Source: Rhodospirillales bacterium (GTDB taxonomy: Bacteria > Pseudomonadota > Gammaproteobacteria > Burkholderiales > Burkholderiaceae_D). Taken from it: a stretch of DNA of 33,249 bases. The notes beneath the pieces are model-generated. The model ran no database searches. It was not told the DNA's origin and worked only from the letters and a program-made list of their open reading frames with translations. This document shows positions 19,602-26,776 of the stretch, one piece after another. Each line of letters begins with the position of its first letter. Within the stretch, counting starts at the first letter, position 1. The position numbers were made by a program, and so were the translations under genes. The stretch spans positions 1 through 33,249 of the forward strand of contig CAJCID010000244.1 of NCBI GenBank assembly GCA_903970305.1, read 5' to 3'.

Positions 19602-20746
19602 GCCATGATCGTCCTCTTCAAATCGTAAGCGGCTCGGGCTCGTATGTGCAAGCCGGCGATGGACGAACGCTGCTTGATCTGCGCAACGGTTTCGGGTCCG
19701 TATTTCTGGGGCATTGCAATCCAGAGATCACCGATGCGTTAGTCCAACAGCTGGGTCAAGTCTGGACGACGGGACGGATCTCAAATCCGACTGTCGAGCA
19801 AGCGTATGCAAAGATCGAAGCGCTCCTGCCATCCGGAATGCGCTTTGCGGGATCCTATTCCACGGGCATGGAAGTCAGCGAGTACGCAGCGCGCGTTGCC
19901 ACCGCGCACACAGGTCGCAGAAGACTCGCCGGCTTCGCGCGCAGTATGCATGGGAAATCTGCGATGACGGCGGCACTGAGCTGGGAGCGTACCTCACTAG
20001 GAAATTCGGACTGCCACATCCTGCCCTTCGTCCATCAGGCTGCCGAGTCCGAGATACTGAATCAAGTCGAGGATCTGCTTGCTCACCATGAAATCGCAGC
20101 CGTCCTGGTCGAACCGATCCAAGGATCCAATAGTGGCTTCGAGGCGAGCCTGGACTTCTACGAATCGCTGCTCGAACTCTGTGAGCTACACGGGACACTT
20201 TGCGTTTTTGACGAGATCCTGACCGGACTCTATCGCACCGTGCCCCTATTTTTCGCCACTCGGCTGACTCGGATGCCCGACATCCTGCTCTTTGCCAAAT
20301 CCATGGGGAATGGTTTTCCGATGTCGGGGATGGCAGTGCGAGAATCCATCGAGACGGGTTCCCGCACTTTGCCCGGAAGTACATTCTCGGACAGCCCTCT
20401 GGCTGCCGCGGCCGCCGGAGCTTGCCTGTCGGTGATGGAACGACTACCTATGGAGTTCCTGGTTGATGAGATCGATCAGGCTGTCAGGGCTGCATTCTTG
20501 GATCTGCCAGCCTCGGCGGGCACGGTCAGGGGTCGCGGAGCACTATGGTGCATCGATTTCGCGGATCTTCAGAGCTCTGGACGTGTCCGCGCTGCGGTCG
20601 AGCGCGAAGGTATCTTGATCTCGTCTCAGGGAAGTGCGATACGGCTGCTGCCTTCCGCGCTTGTCGCGTGCGATGTGCTCGGGTTCGCGCTAGCCCGAGT
20701 GGCTGCAGCATGTGCAGACGAATCGTTCCGGAAGGACACCATGTAA
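19598..20746 (+). CDS. Class III PLP-dependent aminotransferase, divergent
   Basis: A 382-residue fold-type I enzyme resembling glutamate-1-semialdehyde aminomutase and class III transaminases. D205 (VFDEILTG) should contact the PLP ring nitrogen and K234 (FAKSMGNGFPMSG) should form the Schiff base. TFSDSPLAAAAAGA matches the phosphate-contact segment from the partner subunit. The usual SG(S/T)EA loop is replaced by YSTGMEVSEYA, and the SMHGK segment stands in for the usual YHG. At 382 residues it is shorter than most relatives. ATGA coupling to the flippase suggests that it makes or modifies an amino sugar or amine cargo moved by it. The substrate cannot be told from sequence. Confidence 0.75.
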   Translation: MSHDRPLQIVSGSGSYVQAGDGRTLLDLRNGFGSVFLGHCNPEITDALVQQLGQVWTTGRISNPTVEQAYAKIEALLPSGMRFAGSYSTGMEVSEYAARVATAHTGRRRLAGFARSMHGKSAMTAALSWERTSLGNSDCHILPFVHQAAESEILNQVEDLLAHHEIAAVLVEPIQGSNSGFEASLDFYESLLELCELHGTLCVFDEILTGLYRTVPLFFATRLTRMPDILLFAKSMGNGFPMSGMAVRESIETGSRTLPGSTFSDSPLAAAAAGACLSVMERLPMEFLVDEIDQAVRAAFLDLPASAGTVRGRGALWCIDFADLQSSGRVRAAVEREGILISSQGSAIRLLPSALVACDVLGFALARVAAACADESFRKDTM

Positions 20747-21351
20747 AGAGGGAGCTTGGGAAACCCGCGTTCCACCCCGCCGCCTGCGACTGAACACTGT
20801 GACGTGATCTTGCGCACCCATCAAGCTGACCAAGCCGACAGTTTTTCTGATTGCTGAGGTTTATCCTGCGGACCCCTTGAGGGGCAGATGCTCGGCTACT
20901 CGACTCAGATGGGCCATGCCCAGATCCCGTGCCATCCCCTGCCGAGCACCTACAGGAACTCGCGGCCGAGTGGCGATCGCCAGGTTTGCATCAGGCATCC
21001 TCGAACGGCTTTGCGCATTCGGCAACTTTGCGTGGAACTCACTTCGGACATGAACGGCTCGGCGGGGTCGATCGTTGCACGTCCTATGGAAAACGTGCTG
21101 CAGTCACTCAAGCGGGATCTTGGCCGGCGTTGTGACAAACGCTCGGTTTCTCAGCTCTCGCGTTCCCACTCTTCGCGCGGACGCTCACTCGGGTTAAGTC
21201 GTTCGCGTAGCTGTTCAGGCGTCGCTGACTCGGCGCGCAACAAGAAGCACGCGCTTCAGAGGATTTCACCCCTTAAGTGCCGCGGGGCCGAGGGCACACG
21301 AGCTGTTCCCCTTCAATCAGATCTTGCTGAGAGTGAGATACGAACACGAAC
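20747..21351. other. Gene-free stretch between the aminotransferase and tRNA-Asp
   Basis: No gene is recognised. At 20814-20834 a short stretch resembles the tRNA-Val 3' tail and its flank (GCACCCATCAA against GCACCCACCAA, then a looser match), which might be a right junction. A forward frame at 20888-21370 contains MENVLQSLKRDL, faintly like the end of IS3 transposases, but the rest does not support it. Confidence 0.4.
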
Positions 21352-21373
21352 GCTTCTGAGGTGCTTCTGAGGT
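21352..21373 (+). repeat. Perfect tandem duplication of 11 bp
   Basis: GCTTCTGAGGT occurs twice in direct succession. The last base of the second copy is also the first base of the -35 box of the tRNA-Asp promoter. Confidence 0.8.
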
Positions 21374-21401
21374 TGACGCGAAGGGTTCTTCACGCTATCA
21401 T
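21373..21401 (+). promoter_or_regulatory. Sigma-70 promoter of tRNA-Asp
   Basis: TTGACG (21373-21378) and TATCAT (21396-21401) are separated by 17 bases. The expected start is near 21408, about 60 bases before the mature tRNA. It gives tRNA-Asp a promoter of its own. Confidence 0.65.
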
Positions 21402-21468
21402 TTTCGGCTGTTTTGCGAGGTCCTCAGCGCATCGAAGTTCAGGGTTCCGCTATTTGCGAGTACCTCAA

Positions 21469-21545
21469 GGAGTGGTAGTTCAGTTGGTTAGAATACCGGC
21501 CTGTCACGCCGGGGGTCGCGGGTTCGAGTCCCGTCCACTCCGCCA
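21469..21545 (+). tRNA. tRNA-Asp (anticodon GUC)
   Basis: A 77-base tRNA with acceptor strands GGAGTGG and CCACTCC, anticodon loop CTGTCAC (GUC), a standard T-arm and encoded GCCA end. It is followed at once by a terminator. Confidence 0.96.
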
Positions 21546-21555
21546 ATGTTTAAGG

Positions 21556-21582
21556 AAAACGGGCCTTTGCGGCCCGTTTTTC
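21556..21582 (+). terminator. Intrinsic terminator after tRNA-Asp
   Basis: AAAACGGGCC pairs with GGCCCGTTTT across a TTTGC loop and ends in a T run, 10 bases after the CCA. Confidence 0.85.
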
Positions 21583-21648
21583 TGTCTACCCCCCTTTGCA
21601 CCCCCCTCGCTTGGCCGCCGCGTCAGGCCGCGACAAGCTGGGTCGGGC

Positions 21649-22677
21649 TCATCCGTTCACGCGGAGTTCGACCTCTTCGACGCTCGCCAGGATGGCATCG
21701 AGCGAAGGCACGTCGCCGAAGATCATGCCCGTCATGGCGACGTAGTCAGCGCGCAGCGCGTCGCGCATCGGCGGCGGGGGCATGAGCGTGGAGGTCCCGC
21801 GCGCTGCCGTTTCGAGGCCGAGGTCGTTGCTGCCGAAGAAGAGCCGGGCATGCGTCGCGCAATCCGCTGCAAGCGCGCGGTTCTCAAGCCATGCCGGTGA
21901 TCGCTCGTTCTTCAGGAGCTGATGAACGTCGTAGTAGTGGCGCGAGACGCGCTGCCCGCCGTGGCGAAGCACGCCACGCCGATCAAACCATTGCCGCAGA
22001 CCGTGCAGGATGATGATCTTGTCCCAGAAGGTCCGTTCGGCTTCGACCGTGACGACGTTGGACACGCGCAGATCAAAGTCGAGATCATCCGCAATGTAGG
22101 GAACGACCGATGCGACCGTGTGCGGGTCGAGCGCTGACTTCGCGCCTGCCTCGATCTTCACGGCAGAGCGGATGTAGTCATCGGCTGGCGCTGCCGCCGG
22201 ATACCAGAGCAGCAGGGTCTGGCCGTCCGCATCGTCAGGGTCCTGCTCCAGCCGCATGCGGTCACCGCCAATCGCGCCAGCGTGTTGCGCGAGGCGGGTT
22301 GCAAGCGGCCCGTTGATGTAGGCCTTGCAGGTCTCGCGGATCGCATCGAGCCGGATGCGTCTTTGCTTGCCGCTCAGGGCATCAAGTGCCGCGGTCTCGA
22401 CGGCCTGGCCGATGTCTTCGCGGAACACCGTGATGTCGATGTCTTCCGAGAACCTCGGGATGAGGCCGAAGGCGCTTTGAGAGCGAGGTGCCGCCTTTGA
22501 AGAGCAGGCGCGGGCTTCCGGCATCCATCCCGTTGAACAGGGCATCGAGCGTCCAGCAGACCCAGAAGTCTTTCTCGACGTTCTGGACTGCCGTGCCAAG
22601 CCGTGCAGCGGCTTCAGCGAAGAGCGCGTGCGGTCCCGGTCGCTTGCCCTGATGACCTCGTTATAGGCTTCGTTCAT
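21649..22677 (-). pseudogene. abiEii: AbiEii-family nucleotidyltransferase toxin with two compensating frameshifts
   Basis: The open frame encodes 342 residues. Residues 1-16 (MNEAYNEVIRASDRDR) and from about 69 on (AFGLIPRFSEDIDITVF to the end) read as an AbiEii/DUF1814 nucleotidyltransferase. Between them, about 22630 to 22474, the family sequence lies in another frame, where it reads as a normal AbiEii with KDFWVCWTLDALF and the motif FKGGTSLSK. One base is missing near 22630 and one is extra near 22474, so the frame is restored. As read, 52 residues are scrambled and the Gly-Gly-Thr-Ser-Leu nucleotide-binding motif is lost, though DID remains. The toxin should be inactive unless these are sequencing errors. 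It overlaps abiEi by ATGA. Confidence 0.75.
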
Positions 22678-23384
22678 CGCGCCCCCTCGGTATGTTTCTG
22701 CGAGGGTGTCTTGCGCCGCGTGGGCTTGGGCGGAGCAGGCGAGGGGGCGGGGGCAGGCACAGGGTCAAAGCCCGGCACCGTCCGCAGGAAGGATTGCATC
22801 CAGCCGGGCAGGACGCCAAAGCCCTGCGCCAGATCGCGGCTGATCGCATCGCCGTGCTTGGGATCGCGCAGGAGGCGGGCCAGCGTCTTCCTGACCTTGT
22901 CGCCGTCGCTCGGCAGCATGTCCTTGAGCCAGTGCAGGGCCTGAACGACCCGCATGGCCGGGCGACCCACCCAGTAGAGGCGGCTCGGGGCCGCGAGCTT
23001 GAATTCGATCAGCAGCTTGTCGAGCTTGATCGAGCGACGGCGCGTGTCTGAATACATCGTGACGCGTGCGGGGACCGCATCGGTCAGGCCGAGATCGTTC
23101 GCAGCCGTCATGCCATCGATAAGAAGGCGCGTCTGGTCGCGGCGCGCTAGCGCATCGACAACGGCGCGGTAGTCCGGCGTCGAAGGGCGCTTGGTCAGGC
23201 TGTTGATCGCGGGGCGGTCATAAAGGCCCCGGTCGATCCGGCGCAGCTCGCCGCGCGCGACCATGCGCTGCAAGGTCTTGTCGATCACGGCGCGGCTGCC
23301 CAGCGACGCGAAATCCGCTGGCACCCAGACCTGTCCGGGGCGCGCATCGATCAACGCTGAAATCTGGTTGTTTGTGTCTGACAT
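22674..23384 (-). CDS. abiEi: AbiEi-family antitoxin/transcriptional repressor
   Basis: A 236-residue protein. Residues about 15-60 form the winged helix-turn-helix typical of AbiEi (WVPADFASLGSRAVIDKTLQ, then GELRRIDRGLYDRP). The remainder matches the AbiEi/DUF6088 C-terminal region, ending in a Pro/Ala-rich linker and a basic tail. AbiEi proteins repress their own operon and neutralise AbiEii. The ATG at 23384 is chosen for its AGGTG site and the operator directly upstream; the frame is open to 23588 without family character. The gene is intact, whereas its toxin partner is not. The locus lies in the accessory block downstream of tRNA-Asp. Confidence 0.82.
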   Translation of the reverse strand: MSDTNNQISALIDARPGQVWVPADFASLGSRAVIDKTLQRMVARGELRRIDRGLYDRPAINSLTKRPSTPDYRAVVDALARRDQTRLLIDGMTAANDLGLTDAVPARVTMYSDTRRRSIKLDKLLIEFKLAAPSRLYWVGRPAMRVVQALHWLKDMLPSDGDKVRKTLARLLRDPKHGDAISRDLAQGFGVLPGWMQSFLRTVPGFDPVPAPAPSPAPPKPTRRKTPSQKHTEGAR

Positions 23385-23395
23385 CGCTCTGCACC

Positions 23396-23425
23396 TGTCC
23401 GAAATTTGTAGGCAAACTTCGGACA
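23396..23425 (-). promoter_or_regulatory. Palindromic operator upstream of abiEi
   Basis: TGTCCGAAATTTG and CAAACTTCGGACA form an inverted repeat with 12 of 13 positions paired around a 4-base centre. It ends 11 bases before the abiEi start. Read on the gene's strand, a TACAAA -10-like box lies in the centre, so a bound repressor would block transcription. AbiEi is the natural ligand, by analogy with characterised AbiE systems. Confidence 0.65.
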
Positions 23426-23548
23426 AAGCGCGGGCAGGACACGCCGCGCTCTGCCCGGGCGGCGCGGCTGGTGGGGCTCGTTGACCAGCAGAGGCCTCCG
23501 TGGCCCCGGTCGCGCCCATGCGTGACGGCTCCCGGCTGCCCGCGAGGG

Positions 23549-23815
23549 TTAGCTGTCTTCCCTCTCCGAATCTGTAAATAGGCTGCAAACGCAGGTTGCA
23601 GTTTCTGTGCAGAACGCACTATATGCATCCAGCTTCTTGACGTCGAGAACGTCTCTCGCCCTCCAGATATCAGACGGAACGTCGATCCGGATCACGAAGC
23701 GGTCCAGTGGCAGCCCAGCATTGTCGATATGGGCGGCCGTCTCGAGAACCGCGATCGCAATTGTCTCGGCTGCGTAAACCACATATTCCCCGGCAGCACG
23801 TGTCGCACTCCAAGG
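23549..23815 (-). pseudogene. RES-domain toxin fragment
   Basis: Reading leftward after an in-frame stop at 23816, the frame contains EYVVYAAETIAIAVLETAAH and then DRFVIRIDVPSDIWRARDVL, the typical central block of RES-domain NAD-degrading toxins. The N-terminal part with the catalytic Arg and Tyr region and the C-terminal part are missing or unrecognisable. The usual Xre-type antitoxin is not found upstream. The fragment lies directly upstream of the AbiE operon on the same strand and is presumed dead. Confidence 0.5.
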
Positions 23816-24016
23816 CTAGCCTCGCACCTTGGAAGCCGGGCAGCAAGTGCGCAATACGGGTGACTACCTATCACCAGAAGCACGAAGACTTTTTGACTTG
23901 CAAGGGCAACGCGGGCTCAATCGAGTCGCCACTGTTTCCAACTGGCAGCTCGATGAGCATCTCTTCAGGGCGCCCCCCTGACGAGTGATCTGCTTCGCAT
24001 TCAATCCGAGAATCTG

Positions 24017-26776
24017 ATGAATACAGTAGACGAAGTCACCAGCGTTCATAAACCGATCCAGCAGACACCGGCGGCAAAACGGCGTCCCTCCGGCGGTGGC
24101 AACTCGCTCCCCCTGCGCCTCATGCTGCGCTTTCCCGATGCACGCATTGAGCATCGCTTTGTCGACCACTACATAGCGTTTTACTTTCGCTATGCGCAAG
24201 CGAGCCTCGCGCTGGGCCTGCTACTGATCATCGGCGACTATCTGGTCGACCACCTCGCCCATCCAGGTGGTCACGCCAACCTTCTGCGTTTGACGATTGG
24301 CGTGCCGGCAGTCGTTGTGGCCTTAGCCTATTCCGCGCTGCCGACGGCGCGCACGCACTGGCAGCCCGTGATGGCGGGTTTCATCGTGGCGCTCGCTGTC
24401 GGCCTGTTCGGGATCTTGCTGCGAATCGACGGTGAGGGTGGAGCGGGCCTCCAGACTTGGGTGGGCGTGCTCAATTTCACCTTTTTCGAGTTTTACTGCT
24501 TCGTCATCCTGGGCGTGCAGTTTCGCTACGCGCTGGCGTCCGGCCTGCTGATCTTGTGTGCCTTCGAGTCCGCGATGTGGGCCCACGCCGGCCTGTCCGC
24601 AGTCCAGGTGGCCTACTGGTCGTACCACGTGGTGACGCTGTTCATTCTGGCGGCCGGCATCGGCTGGTGGCGTGAGTTCTTGCTGCGCAAGGAATTCAGC
24701 GCGCGTACCTCGCTTCGCGAGGCCCGCGAGGCGGCCGAGCATTTGGCCCAAGTGAAGGGCGATTTCCTGGCCACCATGAGTCACGAGATCCGCACGCCGC
24801 TGAACGGCGTGCTGGGCATGAATGAACTGTTGATCGACAGCGACCTCGCGCCGCACCAGCGCGCTTGGGCCGAAGGCGTGCAGTCCAGCGGTCGCCACCT
24901 GCTGGGTGTGATCAACGACATCCTTGACTTCTCCAAGGTCGACTCAGGCCGGATGCAGCTTGAGTCTGTCGACTTCACCGTCGTCGACGTTGTTGAGGAA
25001 GCCGTGCTGATGTTCGCGCAACCGGCGCAGGGCAAGGGGCTCGAGCTGGCCGCATGCTTCGACGCGCCGACCGAACAGCTGTCCCTGCGTGGTGACCCGT
25101 CCCGCCTGCGTCAGGTGATCGCCAATCTCATCAGCAATGCCATTAAGTTCACCAGCGAGGGGGAGGTGATCGTGCGCGCGAGCGTGACCGACCAGACCGA
25201 GCACGAGGTCGCGCTACGCTTGTGCGTGCAGGATACTGGCATCGGCGTCGCGCCGGCCGCACAGGCGCGGATCTTCGAACAATTCGCGCAGGCCGACGGC
25301 AGTACCACCCGCAACTTCGGCGGCACCGGTCTTGGACTGGCCATCTGTAGGCGCCTGCTCGAACTCATGGGTGGCAGCATCCGCCTCGAGAGCACACCCG
25401 GGGAAGGCTCGAAGTTTTATATTGAGCTGCGCATGGCCAGGTCCGCTGCGAGCCCGCCCGTGGCTGCCGGGTCAGCGCTCGCGGGCGTGCGCGTGCTCGT
25501 CGTTGACGACAATCGCAGCGTCCGCGAGATCCTGCAACAGCAATTGCAAGGCTGGGCCATGTTGGTCGACTGTGCCGCCGACGGCGTAGACGCCCTGCTA
25601 CGTATCGAGGAGGCCTCGCGGGAAGGCCGGCCTTTCCAGCTGGCGCTGCTGGATTCGCACCTGCCGCACGTGGACGGGCGGGAGCTCGCCCGGGCCATCC
25701 GGGAGTTGCCATCGAGACCGCTCGTCAAGCCGATCCTGCTCAGCAGCGCCTACGCTGGCGCAGACCGGGAAGCACACCAGGCTCTCGAACTGCTCGACAG
25801 CGTTGATAAGCCCGTGCGGCGCGCCGAACTGATGCGCACGATCACTCGTACGCTGAACCCGAATGCGCCGGGCTTGGCCGATGTACCGCTGCCACCGGCC
25901 GGTACCACCAATGTACTAGAGGGCCACGTGCTGCTGGTCGAGGACAATGCTATCAACCAGCTTGTGGCTACGACGATGTTGAGAAAGTTCGGCCTGTCGG
26001 TGAGCCTTGCGGGCGATGGCAGCGAAGCCGTCGAGAGGGTCCGCGACGAGACCTTCGACCTGGTGCTGATGGACTGCCAGATGCCCGTGATGGACGGCCT
26101 TGAGGCGACGCGACGTATCCGCGCCTGGGAAGCGACGCAAGCACCTCTTAGGTCGGCATTACCCATCGTCGCGCTGACCGCCAATGCGATTGCGGAGGAC
26201 CGCGAGGCCTGCGCTGCCGCCGGAATGACTGGTTGCCTGAGCAAACCGATGACCGGAGCCACCTTGTTCGACGTCCTTTCACGGCATCTACCAGCTGCCG
26301 CACTGACCACGCCAACGCGCAACCCGATCAGCGTGCCGACTCCTGCGGCGTCGACGGCGACGGTGCGCGCGACAGCGGCATCAGTCCGACCTGTATTCGA
26401 TGCATCAGTGTTGGCTGAACTGCCGATGGTCGCCGACGGCACCGATCCCGATTTCGCCCTGTTGGTGCTTGAGCAGTTCCTTCGACTGAGCGCCCAGACG
26501 ATGGCCCGCTGCGAGGAAGCGATGGCGGCCGCCGACGTCGCAGCGACGGAGCACGAGATGCACTCGCTCAAGTCCAGTAGCGCGCAGGTCGGTGCGCTGG
26601 CGCTTTCCGCTTGCGCCGCAGAGCTGGAAGCCGGGCTGCGTGCCGGCCTGGTGCCGACGCGAGAGGACTGGCGATGCCTGCAGGATGGACAGCAGCGCGC
26701 CGTGCAGGCCATCAAGGCGCATCTGGGCCGGGCCCGTAGCCAGGCGGGGCAATGTTCGGCCAAGGATTGCCGATGA
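24017..26776 (+). CDS. Membrane-bound hybrid sensor histidine kinase (HisKA-HATPase-REC-REC-HPt)
   Basis: A 919-residue sensor. After a cytoplasmic start, about six membrane helices span residues 58-217, with no large periplasmic loop. The HisKA H-box is MSHEIRTPLNGVLGM with H256. The HATPase domain follows, with N-box N374, DTGIG (406-410) and GGTGLGLAI (435-443). Two receiver domains carry D546 (LALLDSHLP) and D686 (LVLMDCQMPVMDG), each with a conserved Lys. The C-terminal HPt domain has H849 (MHSLKSSSAQVG). This is a full multistep phosphorelay in one chain, as in BarA-like kinases. The stop overlaps the next gene by ATGA, so the response regulator is its likely target. The signal sensed is unknown. 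Confidence 0.9.
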   Translation: MNTVDEVTSVHKPIQQTPAAKRRPSGGGNSLPLRLMLRFPDARIEHRFVDHYIAFYFRYAQASLALGLLLIIGDYLVDHLAHPGGHANLLRLTIGVPAVVVALAYSALPTARTHWQPVMAGFIVALAVGLFGILLRIDGEGGAGLQTWVGVLNFTFFEFYCFVILGVQFRYALASGLLILCAFESAMWAHAGLSAVQVAYWSYHVVTLFILAAGIGWWREFLLRKEFSARTSLREAREAAEHLAQVKGDFLATMSHEIRTPLNGVLGMNELLIDSDLAPHQRAWAEGVQSSGRHLLGVINDILDFSKVDSGRMQLESVDFTVVDVVEEAVLMFAQPAQGKGLELAACFDAPTEQLSLRGDPSRLRQVIANLISNAIKFTSEGEVIVRASVTDQTEHEVALRLCVQDTGIGVAPAAQARIFEQFAQADGSTTRNFGGTGLGLAICRRLLELMGGSIRLESTPGEGSKFYIELRMARSAASPPVAAGSALAGVRVLVVDDNRSVREILQQQLQGWAMLVDCAADGVDALLRIEEASREGRPFQLALLDSHLPHVDGRELARAIRELPSRPLVKPILLSSAYAGADREAHQALELLDSVDKPVRRAELMRTITRTLNPNAPGLADVPLPPAGTTNVLEGHVLLVEDNAINQLVATTMLRKFGLSVSLAGDGSEAVERVRDETFDLVLMDCQMPVMDGLEATRRIRAWEATQAPLRSALPIVALTANAIAEDREACAAAGMTGCLSKPMTGATLFDVLSRHLPAAALTTPTRNPISVPTPAASTATVRATAASVRPVFDASVLAELPMVADGTDPDFALLVLEQFLRLSAQTMARCEEAMAAADVAATEHEMHSLKSSSAQVGALALSACAAELEAGLRAGLVPTREDWRCLQDGQQRAVQAIKAHLGRARSQAGQCSAKDCR

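Noticed and set aside
20888-21370. An IS3-type transposase end
   Set aside because: Only a dozen residues look vaguely similar; the DDE context is missing and the rest is low-complexity.
23864-24199. A reverse-strand antitoxin gene upstream of the RES fragment
   Set aside because: The frame overlaps the start of the hybrid kinase and has no helix-turn-helix character.
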